From an uncultured Prochlorococcus sp. (GTDB taxonomy: Bacteria > Cyanobacteriota > Cyanobacteriia > PCC-6307 > Cyanobiaceae), in NCBI GenBank assembly GCA_902534675.1, contig CACAQQ010000007.1, forward strand, positions 1 through 40,166: DNA of 40,166 bases, in the 5' to 3' direction. The notes under the pieces were generated by a model, which saw only the letters and a program-made list of their open reading frames with translations, was not told where the DNA came from and made no database searches. Positions 16,510 through 24,662 of the stretch are shown one piece after another (the stretch's first letter is position 1; each line of letters opens with the position of its first letter). Position numbers and translations under genes: made by a program.

Positions 16510-17937
16510 ATGCTTAGAAGAGTAATAAATCCTTTCTTATTATTGCCGCTTACTCTAAGTATGAATACCTTTAATGTTCTATCGAGCGAAACAAAAAATT
16601 ACATTGATAATGTTTTAGAAGAAAAATCAAATATTACTATTGTTGATTATCAAGAAATAGAAAAACTTGTATTAAATAATCAAGAATTAAAATCACTACA
16701 AAACCTAGTAGACTCTGCAAGCTTTAATCTTTCCAGTCAAATTGCCAAAAGATACCCATCCTTAGATTTTCAAGCCAATGGGTTACCAAAATATGTTGCA
16801 GGTAAAAAGTACAGTAGCAATTCACCTACTTTAAAAACATCACAATTTACGGCTAATCCATCCCTGAACATTAAATGGGATGTAATTGCCCCGCTAAGAG
16901 GATCTGAAATTAAAATTGCCAAAACAAATTACAAAATTGCTGAAAATAATTATGAAATTAAGAAAAAAGATTTAATTCAAGAAGCAAGAATCAGATATCA
17001 CAAATACAAAAAGTCATATCAAGATATTAAAAATAAAAAATTCACACTTGATTTATCAATTACAAGTTTAGAAAATGCTAAAGCTAAGCTAGATGCTGGA
17101 ATTGGTACAAAATTTGAAGTTCTTGAAGCAGAAGCTCAATTATCTCGAGATCAACAAGCACTTAATGAAAAGAAAATAGAACATGAAATTAATAAAATTT
17201 CTCTTAAAGAGATTCTTAATGTTAAGGAAGATTTCGAAACTAATAAAGATCAAAATCTTATAGGTTTTTGGAATCATAAGTTGAATAAGAATATTAATGA
17301 GGGTTTGAATAAGAATCTTTCCTTAAAAAACCTTATTCTTCAAAAATCAATTAAAAAGAGCCAAGCAGAGAGCTTTTTAGCTCAAAATAAGCCAAATATC
17401 TATATCAGTAATTCATTATCTAGTACATTTTCAAAGGGTGATTCTCTAGCAAATAATATCGATTCTGAAAAATCTGGTTCTAATTATACAAATACCATAA
17501 GTCTAAATTTTACATGGAATATTTTTGATGGCGGACAAAATAAGAACTCCTACAAATCAAAAATAGCAGCTGCAGAATCCGAAAATTATGCTTATGAGAA
17601 TCTAAAAAATGTTTTAACCACAAGCATTAGTAAAGCCTATTTAAATCTTAAATTAAATGAAGAAAAAATAATCTCTTCTCTTAAAGAAATTGAATCTAGC
17701 AAAGAGTCTGTAAGGCTTTCCAGACTTAGATATGACGTCGGAATATCAACTCTAAAAGATGTTCTTGTTAGGCAAAGTGAATTAAGTAATGCGAAATCAA
17801 AAAATATTAATGCAATATATAATTACAATTTGAATTTAGATGAATTAGAAAGATTAACTTTTATTGATATAAGTAAAAATTGTTTGGGTAGTAAGAATAC
17901 TAAAATTAAAGATAAAGAGTCTATTTGCAATATATAA
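16510..17937 (+). CDS. TolC-family outer membrane efflux protein
   Basis: A 475-residue protein with a signal peptide (residues 1 to about 25, ending in NVLSSE) and two outer-membrane-factor repeats of long coiled coils, each about 190 residues, with beta segments: FTANPSLNIKWDVIAP near 117 and YTNTISLNFTWNIFDGGQ near 330 are the paired membrane strands, and RLRYDVGISTLKDVL near 410 is the typical second-repeat helix. Such trimers form the exit duct of RND/ABC or type I export systems. No inner-membrane partner is encoded nearby. Ends two bases before the IMPase-family start. Confidence 0.9.
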   Translation: MLRRVINPFLLLPLTLSMNTFNVLSSETKNYIDNVLEEKSNITIVDYQEIEKLVLNNQELKSLQNLVDSASFNLSSQIAKRYPSLDFQANGLPKYVAGKKYSSNSPTLKTSQFTANPSLNIKWDVIAPLRGSEIKIAKTNYKIAENNYEIKKKDLIQEARIRYHKYKKSYQDIKNKKFTLDLSITSLENAKAKLDAGIGTKFEVLEAEAQLSRDQQALNEKKIEHEINKISLKEILNVKEDFETNKDQNLIGFWNHKLNKNINEGLNKNLSLKNLILQKSIKKSQAESFLAQNKPNIYISNSLSSTFSKGDSLANNIDSEKSGSNYTNTISLNFTWNIFDGGQNKNSYKSKIAAAESENYAYENLKNVLTTSISKAYLNLKLNEEKIISSLKEIESSKESVRLSRLRYDVGISTLKDVLVRQSELSNAKSKNINAIYNYNLNLDELERLTFIDISKNCLGSKNTKIKDKESICNI

Positions 17938-17939
17938 AT

Positions 17940-18740
17940 ATGAATCCATCCAATTTAACCAATAAGCAACTAAGTGAATTAGATTCTTTATTTGAATTAG
18001 TTAGTCAAAGACAGAAAAAAGATTTTGGGAATATTAGCGCCAGCAATAAAGCAGATGGATCATTATTAACAAGTTGTGATTTGTGGAGTGACAAAACAAT
18101 CGTAAATGGCTTAGCTTCAATAGCTCCAGGTGAGGGCGTCCTTAGTGAAGAAGGGCAAAAGTTAATTCCAAACTCAAAAGCTTATTGGGTGGTCGATCCA
18201 CTCGATGGGACAACAAATTTTGCTGCAGGAATTCCTTATTGGTCTATATCAGTGGCAAGATTTGTTCATGGTAAACCACAATCTTCTTTTTTAATAATTC
18301 CAACATTGAAAAAAAAATTTGTATCCATCAAAGGAAAAGGGGTTTGGTTAAATAACCAGAAGATAGATCCTAGCCAAAATAATCGTCAAAGTGAATGCAT
18401 TTCCTTGTGTAGTAGATCAATAAAAATTTTACAAAAAAAACCAAACTCAGTATTTCCTGGCAAAATCAGACTCTTAGGTGTATCGAGTTTAAATCTTACG
18501 AGTGTGGCGATGGGACAAACTTACGGAGCAATAGAATCAACCCCTAAGATATGGGATATCGCAGCAGCCTGGCTGCTATTAGAGGAACTCAATTGTTCCA
18601 TAGAGTGGTTAGAAAAAGATCCTTTAAATTTATTTTCAGGAGAAGACTTGAGCGATGTTAATTTTCCATTAATTGCTTGTAGATCTTTAGAAAAAGTTGA
18701 AATTTTAAAGCCATGGGGCAATTTATTATTGGAAAAATAG
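17940..18740 (+). CDS. Inositol-monophosphatase-family sugar/nucleotide phosphatase
   Basis: A 266-residue Mg-dependent phosphatase. Metal ligands are in EE (70-71, GVLSEEG), DPLDGTTNF (86-94) and the C-terminal WDIAAAW motif. The start is the ATG two bases after the tolC stop; the frame is open five codons further but that would overlap tolC. Substrate may be inositol phosphate, a sugar bisphosphate or PAP (3'-phosphoadenosine 5'-phosphate); PAP is worth noting since a PAPS reductase lies in this window, but the motifs do not discriminate. Length is normal. Confidence 0.88.
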   Translation: MNPSNLTNKQLSELDSLFELVSQRQKKDFGNISASNKADGSLLTSCDLWSDKTIVNGLASIAPGEGVLSEEGQKLIPNSKAYWVVDPLDGTTNFAAGIPYWSISVARFVHGKPQSSFLIIPTLKKKFVSIKGKGVWLNNQKIDPSQNNRQSECISLCSRSIKILQKKPNSVFPGKIRLLGVSSLNLTSVAMGQTYGAIESTPKIWDIAAAWLLLEELNCSIEWLEKDPLNLFSGEDLSDVNFPLIACRSLEKVEILKPWGNLLLEK

Positions 18741-18784
18741 TTGCATGATAAATCAATATTTGCTTGAAAAATTTCTTAATCAGA

Positions 18785-18790
18785 TACAAT
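18785..18790 (+). promoter_or_regulatory. Candidate -10 box for the YihY-family gene
   Basis: TACAAT in the 76-base gap between the IMPase-family gene and the YihY-family gene, with TTGCTT/TTGAAA-like sequence 15-19 bases upstream. It supports a separate transcription start for the membrane-protein pair but is not distinctive in AT-rich DNA. Confidence 0.3.
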
Positions 18791-18816
18791 AAAAAATAAG
18801 TAAATAAATAAAATAT

Positions 18817-19746
18817 TTGAAGAAAATTAATATGCAGCGAAGTTCAACATGGATACTGAAAAGTTTATGGGGAGCTTGTGAGCGATGGAGCAAATCAGAT
18901 TGTGTTGATTTAAGTGCTGCATTTGCATACTACACACTTCAATCATTTTTTCCTATTCTTCTAATTTCTCTTTCAATAGCTTCATGGTTTCTAGGAAAGC
19001 AAGAAGGATTAGATCAACAAATAATTTCTATTGCAGCTCAGCTTTTACCTCCTTCAGTAGTTGAGTTAGTAGAGACAACATTATTTAATTTGATAGATCA
19101 AGGGTTTGGAGCAGGTATTCTTGGAGCTATGTTTTTGCTTTTTACAGCAGGAAATGCATATCTATCTCTTCAAAGAGGTTCGGATAGGCTTTGGGAGGAC
19201 GAAATTCCTTCTAAAAAAGTTAATGCTGCTTGGAGAGTACAAGCTTCGAAGTTTCTCCGAAATAGAGTTGAAGCCTTTTTAATAGTATTCTTTATTGGTT
19301 TTTTAATGGTACTAGATCAAATTAGTGCAAATCTTAGGATGATCCCAAGTAACGTTTTAGAAAATCTTTCAAAATCTAATAATCTTATTTCTGATTTAAT
19401 ATTAAAGTTGCCGCTATTACAAGTTGGTCAGTTTGCAATACCACTAATTGGCTTTTCTTTAATGGCTCTTTTATTACAAGCACTTTTGCCCAGTAGAAAA
19501 GTTCCATTAAAACCACTTTTACCTGGATCTTTACTTATTGGAATTGGCCTTACCACTTTAAACCTAGCAGTAAGTAAAAGTATTCTCTCACTTGGAGTAA
19601 GATTTCAAGCATACGGTTTTATTGGAGGTTTTCTTGTACTTACTTTGTGGGTATGGCTATTAGGAGTCATTTTATATTTTGGACAGTGTTGGAGCGTAGT
19701 AATTGCTAGTATGACTTTAGTAAATAAAAAAAGAAATTATAGATAA
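18817..19746 (+). CDS. YihY/BrkB-family (UPF0761) membrane protein
   Basis: A 309-residue integral membrane protein with about six helices. Family features are the N-terminal DLSAAFAYYTLQSFFPILL, the QRGSDRLWEDE region after helix two, and the C-terminal SLGVRFQAYGFIGGFLVLTL with WLLGVILYFG. Once misannotated as RNase BN; its function is unsettled. Two starts are possible: TTG at 18817 (MKKINMQRS) or ATG at 18832, the second being plausible. A zinc-ribbon membrane protein follows 11 bases later, so the two are probably co-transcribed. Confidence 0.9.
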   Translation: MKKINMQRSSTWILKSLWGACERWSKSDCVDLSAAFAYYTLQSFFPILLISLSIASWFLGKQEGLDQQIISIAAQLLPPSVVELVETTLFNLIDQGFGAGILGAMFLLFTAGNAYLSLQRGSDRLWEDEIPSKKVNAAWRVQASKFLRNRVEAFLIVFFIGFLMVLDQISANLRMIPSNVLENLSKSNNLISDLILKLPLLQVGQFAIPLIGFSLMALLLQALLPSRKVPLKPLLPGSLLIGIGLTTLNLAVSKSILSLGVRFQAYGFIGGFLVLTLWVWLLGVILYFGQCWSVVIASMTLVNKKRNYR

Positions 19747-19757
19747 GGATAACTAAG

Positions 19758-20099
19758 GTGAATTATTTTCTAAAAGCTAATAAAAATCTTCTTACCTACT
19801 CATTAATCATACTTATCGTTATTCCAATTTTTGGATTTAACTTTTTCATTAGCTTTGTTGGAAATATCCTAATTCTTTTATTGTTAATTCCTCTTCTTTT
19901 ATTAGTTTTAGTGTTTATGAGTTTTAACTCTTATAAATCTAAAATTAATACATGCAGTAATTGTGGGGCAATATCATTAGGTTTAAATGAAACCTGCATG
20001 AATTGCGGTGCAGATTTAGAGAATATAGGTCAGAAAAATCAATTATATAAAAATCCTAGTGAAAGTACGATTGAAGTGGAAGCAGAAGAAATTAAATAG
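19758..20099 (+). CDS. Two-helix membrane protein with a C-terminal zinc ribbon
   Basis: A 113-residue protein starting at GTG. Residues about 12-55 hold two back-to-back hydrophobic helices, then a cytoplasmic CSNCG (about 72-76) and CMNCG (87-91) pair of CxxC knuckles form a zinc ribbon, then an acidic tail (STIEVEAEE). The layout resembles membrane-tethered zinc-ribbon proteins of the DUF/zf-ribbon type, but I do not recognise a named family. It follows the YihY-family gene by 11 bases on the same strand. Ends four bases before the hli stop on the other strand. Confidence 0.75.
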   Translation: MNYFLKANKNLLTYSLIILIVIPIFGFNFFISFVGNILILLLLIPLLLLVLVFMSFNSYKSKINTCSNCGAISLGLNETCMNCGADLENIGQKNQLYKNPSESTIEVEAEEIK

Positions 20100-20103
20100 A
20101 GTA

Positions 20104-20250
20104 CTAACCTATTCCAATTTGTCGAAGAATACTTTGTCCAGTAATTAATTCAGTACCAAGGCCAATCAAAATACCCATCATTGCCATACGGCCATTCCAA
20201 GTTTCTGCGAAATTTACGAACCCAAATCTTGGTTGATTGTCATTATTCAT
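20104..20250 (-). CDS. hli: High-light-inducible chlorophyll-binding protein
   Basis: A 48-residue protein too short for many gene callers. It reads MNNDNQPRFGFVNFAETWNG then RMAMMGILIGLG, i.e. the ETWNGRMAMMG motif, where the Glu and Asn bind chlorophyll and Glu-Arg pairs hold the helix dimer. One membrane helix. Hli proteins bind chlorophyll and carotenoid in the thylakoid, quench energy and help assemble photosystem II under light stress; Prochlorococcus carries many copies. Transcribed alone on the minus strand, 69 bases from the next gene. Confidence 0.95.
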   Translation of the reverse strand: MNNDNQPRFGFVNFAETWNGRMAMMGILIGLGTELITGQSILRQIGIG

Positions 20251-20319
20251 AATTAACTAAATTATCTATCAGATTATTTTAACGTTTTACGGAAGAATTT
20301 ATGATAAATAATTAATTAT

Positions 20320-20703
20320 TTATTTAACATGTCTAACACCATCAACAGGTCGATACTCATCTCCAGTTAACTCCTCAAATACAATGGCTGGCAATCCTGT
20401 ATCAAACATTGTTTGCAATGCTTCCTTTAACATAGGATTCCAACCTCCAGTACTAACTTTTCCATGTCTTACTGTCCAGTCCCAAGTCCCTTGAAGATCT
20501 CTGGGTAATCTACCTTCTCTATCTCTTCGAGCAACTAAGTCTAAAGATTCAACTATACCAACAATTACTGGATTTTTACCGTAAGAAGGCGTAAGACTTA
20601 GTTCAAGTCTCACTGGATCTTCTTTAACTATTTTTAAACGAAACCTTGGTGGTAACTTTAGTGATCTTATTACCGCTGAGACAATTTTTGTTCTTAATTC
20701 CAA
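20320..20703 (-). CDS. Conserved hypothetical protein, cyanobacterial type
   Basis: A 127-residue soluble protein I cannot assign to a named family. It opens MELRTKIVSAVIRSLKLPPR and has a strikingly conserved-looking centre (SLDLVARRDREGRLPRDLQG then TWDWTVRHGKVSTGGWNPM), rich in Arg, Trp and Gly. No membrane segment or cysteines. It follows the DUF2973-like gene by 24 bases on the same strand, with which it probably forms an operon. The low-variation look of the centre suggests a core cyanobacterial function, but none should be inferred. Confidence 0.8.
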   Translation of the reverse strand: MELRTKIVSAVIRSLKLPPRFRLKIVKEDPVRLELSLTPSYGKNPVIVGIVESLDLVARRDREGRLPRDLQGTWDWTVRHGKVSTGGWNPMLKEALQTMFDTGLPAIVFEELTGDEYRPVDGVRHVK

Positions 20704-20727
20704 TTTTTTTCCTTAGATATAATTTGA

Positions 20728-20991
20728 TTAATCAGCTGTAGAACCTTTTTCTTCTAATGAAGAGTCATTGTCATTAGAAAATCTTACTGTTAGTAGTTCC
20801 TCTTCTGTTATATTTCCTGATTTATCTAAAAGTTCTGGATGTATTGTGTACTTTTTTTGTTTAAAACTGGAACTACTCAATCGTTGATTTTTATTATCAG
20901 ATATATCCCAGCCATTAGACATAACTTTAAAAGCTCTCCAAACTAAATAAGTTAAGGCTGCAGAATATATTATTGGAAATAGGATGGTCAT
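20728..20991 (-). CDS. DUF2973-like small membrane protein
   Basis: An 87-residue protein with one N-terminal membrane helix (residues about 4-22, FPIIYSAALTYLVWRAFKV) and a cytoplasmic tail containing YTIHPELLDKSGNITEEELL then TVRF. The HPELLDxxGNxTxEELLTVRF core is what I know as DUF2973, a cyanobacterial family of unknown function. The extreme C-terminus is acidic. First gene of a pair with the 127-residue hypothetical. Upstream, 20,992-21,163 (172 bases) is the divergent gap with the HtrA gene; I see no RNA gene or reading frame there. Confidence 0.8.
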   Translation of the reverse strand: MTILFPIIYSAALTYLVWRAFKVMSNGWDISDNKNQRLSSSSFKQKKYTIHPELLDKSGNITEEELLTVRFSNDNDSSLEEKGSTAD

Positions 20992-21163
20992 CGAATTTAT
21001 AAATTAGTTAGTTGTATGTTTAACATCATAGCCCGAAAAAAAGAAATTTAGCTACTTTAAGTTATTAAATTGTGCTCTAGATTCAATAAATTTAATTAGT
21101 AGTTATATTTAAATTACACTGACATGGTGTATTAAATCTCTCGAAGAACATAAAAAATCAAAA

Positions 21164-22285
21164 TTGAAAAGAGACATCCAAAAGCTATTACTAATCGCCT
21201 TATTAATTTCAGTGGGCATTAGATATCCTGCAAAAGTCATATCCCAACAATTAAGTAAACCAAAAATTAATGAAGTAAATTTATATTCTAACAAATCTTT
21301 TATAACTAAAGCTGTAGAAAGAACCGGTGCAGCTGTGGTGACAATTGATACTCAAAGATATGTTAAAAAAAGAAATTTTCCAAAAAATTCTCAACTATTT
21401 CTAGACCCATATTTTGAGAGATTTTTTGGATTAGATTTGCCTAACGAAAATCGACCAAGGATAGAGCAAAATCAAGGCAGTGGATTTATATTTGCTGATG
21501 GACTCGTAATAACCAATGCACATGTAGTGAATGGCTCAGATAAGGTAATTGTAGGTTTAACCAATGGCAAAAAATTAAACGCTAAACTGATAGGTCAAGA
21601 CTCTTTTACTGATTTAGCTGTGCTAAAGATTGAAGGAAGAGGGCCTTGGCCAAAAGCAAAATTGGGCGATTCTTCAAAGATTAAAGTTGGGGATTGGGCT
21701 ATAGCAGTTGGAAATCCATTCGGACTGGAAAACACAGTTACGCTTGGTATTATTAGTAATCTAAATCGAAACGTAACTCAATTAGGAATATATGATAAAA
21801 AACTTGAACTGATACAAACAGACGCTGCTATTAATCCTGGCAATTCTGGAGGCCCACTTTTGAATAGCGATGGAGAAGTAATTGGTATTAATACGTTGAT
21901 AAGATCAGGTCCAGGAGCAGGTTTAAGTTTCGCAATCCCAATTAATAAAGCTAAGGAAATTGCCTATCAACTTTTAAACAATGGCAAAGTAATACATCCT
22001 ATGATTGGAATTAGTCTAATAGAAGAAAGTAATTCTGAGAGAAAAAATAATGTCGTAAAAGTTGGTTATGTAGTACCGAACAGTCCAGCTGAAAAAAGTG
22101 GAATCAAAATAGATGATATTTTAATTAAGATAGACGATAAAGATATTGCAACCGCATCAGACGTAATAGAACAAATTAGTAAAAACGGTATCAAAAAACC
22201 AGTAAATATATTATTGAAGCGTAAAAATAAATTTATTAAATTAAAAGTAATACCAACTGATATTACTAATCTACAAAATAATTAA
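21164..22285 (+). CDS. HtrA/Deg-family serine protease
   Basis: A 373-residue exported Deg protease for quality control of periplasmic or lumenal proteins. N-terminal hydrophobic signal (residues about 5-28), trypsin-like domain with the catalytic triad His120 (TNAHVV), Asp150 (SFTDLAVL) and Ser228 (NPGNSGGPL), then one PDZ domain (about 275-365, GYVVPNSPAEKSGIKIDDIL). Cyanobacteria have HtrA, HhoA and HhoB forms of this layout; which orthologue this is cannot be told. The start is a TTG at 21164, since no ATG or GTG precedes the signal peptide in frame. Upstream region is the divergent gap with the DUF2973-like gene. Confidence 0.94.
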   Translation: MKRDIQKLLLIALLISVGIRYPAKVISQQLSKPKINEVNLYSNKSFITKAVERTGAAVVTIDTQRYVKKRNFPKNSQLFLDPYFERFFGLDLPNENRPRIEQNQGSGFIFADGLVITNAHVVNGSDKVIVGLTNGKKLNAKLIGQDSFTDLAVLKIEGRGPWPKAKLGDSSKIKVGDWAIAVGNPFGLENTVTLGIISNLNRNVTQLGIYDKKLELIQTDAAINPGNSGGPLLNSDGEVIGINTLIRSGPGAGLSFAIPINKAKEIAYQLLNNGKVIHPMIGISLIEESNSERKNNVVKVGYVVPNSPAEKSGIKIDDILIKIDDKDIATASDVIEQISKNGIKKPVNILLKRKNKFIKLKVIPTDITNLQNN

Positions 22286-22290
22286 AAAAT

Positions 22291-22434
22291 TTAACTATCA
22301 TTCTCTTTAAGTATTTCCACACATCTAGAAATACATCTACCATCCCTTATATTACAGGAAGTAATGCATTCAAAATAAATTTCAATAGGATCAGAAATTT
22401 GAAAAGGTTTTTCTTGGAAATCGTAATTTTTCAT
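22291..22434 (-). CDS. 47-residue CX3C-CX3C mini-protein
   Basis: A short frame missed by a 60-residue cutoff: MKNYDFQEKPFQISDPIEIY then FECITSCNIRDGRCISRCVE. The two CxxxC pairs (CITSC and CISRC), eight residues apart, sit on two predicted helices and suggest a helical hairpin closed by disulfides, or a metal site. No signal peptide, so it is presumably cytoplasmic. I recall similar small proteins in marine picocyanobacteria but no function. It ends five bases from the HtrA stop on the opposite strand and lies upstream of the ABC-F gene on the same strand. Confidence 0.75.
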   Translation of the reverse strand: MKNYDFQEKPFQISDPIEIYFECITSCNIRDGRCISRCVEILKENDS

Positions 22435-22545
22435 TTAAATTATTCAAACCTACTTTTGTATTTTTAAGATTAATCAAGAACGGTAAATTATGTAAAGATA
22501 AATGAGTGATCTTACTTAGCCAATTGTAAATTTTATTAAAAGTAA

Positions 22546-24171
22546 TCAAATTTTTTGGCTTTGAGTTTTTTCTAAAAAATATTCGTAATTACCATTATAT
22601 GAAAATAACTTTGAATCTTTAATTTCAATAATTCTATTTGCAACCTTTGAAATAAAATACCGATCATGAGAAATGATTAATAATGAACCTTTATAATTTT
22701 TAATTGCTAATTCTAAGTTTTCCTTAGATTGCAAATCCAAATGATTAGTTGGCTCATCCAAAAGAAGGAAATTACTAGGATTAATAATCATAAGCGCCAA
22801 TGCTAATCTTGCCTTTTCTCCCCCACTGAGTTGTTTAATATATTTAAAAACTGTTTCATTTTGGAAGCCAAAACCCCCTAAAAAATTTCTAACTTTTTTT
22901 TGTGACCATTCTGGAGACTTATTACATATTAAATCAATAATCCTTTCGTCAAGTGAAAGTGCTTCAGCCTGATTCTGTTCATAATAGCTAGTAATTATAT
23001 TATGTTTACCAAGATTAATTTCTCCAATTTCAGGAGATATTTTTTTCATAATAATTTTAAGCAATGTAGATTTGCCGCTGCCATTAGGTCCCAAAATTGC
23101 TATTTTATCCCCAGAAGAAATCTTTAAATTAATATCTAAAAAAAGAATTTTATCCTCAAAACTATGAGACAAATTTTTGATATTTAGAACTAACTTTCCT
23201 GAGCGAGGGCACTCTGGGAAATTAAAAACAGGACTTTTTGATTTTGCTATGGGAGCCTCAATTTTAGAGATCTTTTTTAATTGTTTTTCTCTACTCTTTG
23301 CTTGAGAACTTCTAGTTGCACTAGCTCTAAATCTATCTATATACCTCTTCTGTAACTCAATTTCTTTTTGTTGTAATTGATATGCCTTATTTTGTGATTC
23401 TTCATTCAAAGATTTCTGTTCAACAAAAAAAGAATAGTTCCCATTATATGTTTCAGATGTTCCTCTATCTACAAAAATTATTTTTTTACATAATTTATCT
23501 AAGAAATATCTATCATGGCTGATTATGATAACAGCAATTTTAAGCGATGATAGATATTCTTCCAACCAAAAAATAGTTTCTAAATCTAAATGATTGGTTG
23601 GCTCGTCCAGTAAAAGTAAATCAGGTTTTTGTAAGATTATTTTTCCAAGTGCAACTTTCATCTGCCAACCACCTGAGAAATTGCCAACTAATTTATCAGC
23701 ATCTTCTATAGAAAAGCCTAATTTTGGTAATATTTTTTCTACATCAGATTGCATTTTATAACCACCTAAAGCTTCAAATTGTGCTTGATATTTTGCAAGT
23801 TGATTTACAAATATTTCAAGTTCATAGGAATTTTTTTTTATATCCAACGATTTCATTTTATTCTCAATTTCTAAAAGTTTAATGGCAACAATTTGTATAT
23901 CTTTAAAAGAACTTTCTAATTCCTGTCTCACTGAAAAATTCAAATTACAATCAAACTCTTGCTTTAAATGGGCAATTTTAGGATTTCCCTCTTTGATGAT
24001 CGCTCCACTTGTTTGCTCTTCTTCTCCAATTAAAATCTTAAATTGGGTTGATTTACCTGCACCATTAGAACCAACTAAGCCAACTTTTTCTCCTTTCTTA
24101 ATCTCCCAACTAATATCTTTTAAAACAACATCTGTAGAATAAATTTTGCTTACACCTTCAAATCTAATCAC
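22546..24171 (-). CDS. ABC-F family ATPase
   Basis: A 541-residue soluble protein with two ABC domains and no membrane part. Walker A motifs are GSNGAGKST (34-42) and GPNGSGKST (about 362), signatures FSGGWQMK and LSGGEKAR, and Walker B LLLLDEPTNHLD and FLLLDEPTNHLD; the charged inter-domain linker (about 255-315) includes SQAKSREKQLKK. ABC-F proteins act on the ribosome, for example in translation rescue or antibiotic protection; the exact subfamily is not resolved. Gene is single on the minus strand; the 111-base gap downstream of it up to 22,435 holds nothing I recognise. Confidence 0.94.
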   Translation of the reverse strand: MIRFEGVSKIYSTDVVLKDISWEIKKGEKVGLVGSNGAGKSTQFKILIGEEEQTSGAIIKEGNPKIAHLKQEFDCNLNFSVRQELESSFKDIQIVAIKLLEIENKMKSLDIKKNSYELEIFVNQLAKYQAQFEALGGYKMQSDVEKILPKLGFSIEDADKLVGNFSGGWQMKVALGKIILQKPDLLLLDEPTNHLDLETIFWLEEYLSSLKIAVIIISHDRYFLDKLCKKIIFVDRGTSETYNGNYSFFVEQKSLNEESQNKAYQLQQKEIELQKRYIDRFRASATRSSQAKSREKQLKKISKIEAPIAKSKSPVFNFPECPRSGKLVLNIKNLSHSFEDKILFLDINLKISSGDKIAILGPNGSGKSTLLKIIMKKISPEIGEINLGKHNIITSYYEQNQAEALSLDERIIDLICNKSPEWSQKKVRNFLGGFGFQNETVFKYIKQLSGGEKARLALALMIINPSNFLLLDEPTNHLDLQSKENLELAIKNYKGSLLIISHDRYFISKVANRIIEIKDSKLFSYNGNYEYFLEKTQSQKI

Positions 24172-24243
24172 TGTTTTAAAAATAGAATTTACAAAATCTG
24201 TGGCTTATTTACTAAAAAATATTTTGTGGAATAAAATTAAATC

Positions 24244-24420
24244 ATGAAAAGAATAGAACAAATTGTAGTGATTTTCATAGCTGCAGCTCTTGCAATTCCA
24301 AGTTATTGGTTTTTTTGGACTTTGGCTGGTGGAGGTGGCTACAACAAACGAATAAAACCTATACCTAATCAAAATAATAATTATTCGAAACCTTTTCCTA
24401 AAGACCTCCTCGAGCCTTGA
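24244..24420 (+). CDS. 58-residue small membrane protein
   Basis: An ATG frame reading MKRIEQIVVIFIAAALAIPS then YWFFWTLAGGGGYNKRIKPI. It has one strong membrane helix (residues 6-28), a glycine run and a proline/asparagine-rich cytoplasmic or lumenal tail ending DLLEP. It is too short for a 60-residue ORF cutoff. Divergent from the ABC-F gene with 72 bases between starts. Its last 23 bases overlap the 3' end of the Nif11-like gene on the other strand. No family recognised; a conserved picocyanobacterial hypothetical is likely. Confidence 0.65.
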   Translation: MKRIEQIVVIFIAAALAIPSYWFFWTLAGGGGYNKRIKPIPNQNNNYSKPFPKDLLEP

Positions 24421-24628
24421 TTAACCACATTTTAGTTGCTTCGTCATCAATAGTACTCAAATATTCAATAACCTCTTCTTTAGTCACAGAAATATTTAAC
24501 TCGTTGCCAATATCACATATTTTATCTAAGGCTTTTTTGGGATTAGTTAAGGCTGTCATAAATAGACTTTGTTTCTTTTTGGAATCGTTGGCTATTAACT
24601 TATAGAGCTTTTCAGCATTACTGGACAT
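24398..24628 (-). CDS. Nif11-like small protein
   Basis: A 76-residue helical protein. The pattern KLYKLIANDSKKKQSLFMTA, then NPKKALDKICDIGNEL, ISVTKEEVIEYLS fits the Nif11 domain (N11, otherwise seen in nitrogen-fixation-island proteins and as leader of lanthipeptide precursors such as prochlorosins). It ends ARGGL with no core peptide behind the double glycine, and no modifying enzyme or peptidase-transporter gene is near, so it is more likely a stand-alone Nif11 protein than a peptide precursor. Role unknown. Confidence 0.72.
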   Translation of the reverse strand: MSSNAEKLYKLIANDSKKKQSLFMTALTNPKKALDKICDIGNELNISVTKEEVIEYLSTIDDEATKMWLIKARGGL

Positions 24629-24662
24629 GGTTTTAAAATCTATTTATTAATAGATTATTACT

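Noticed and set aside
20992-21163. Hidden small gene in the 172-base gap before the HtrA gene
   Set aside because: Frames on both strands are broken within about ten codons and no RNA-like structure is apparent; it is best read as divergent promoters.
24398-24628. Prochlorosin-type lanthipeptide precursor
   Set aside because: The leader-like domain is present but there is no core peptide with Cys/Ser/Thr after the double glycine and no synthetase nearby.
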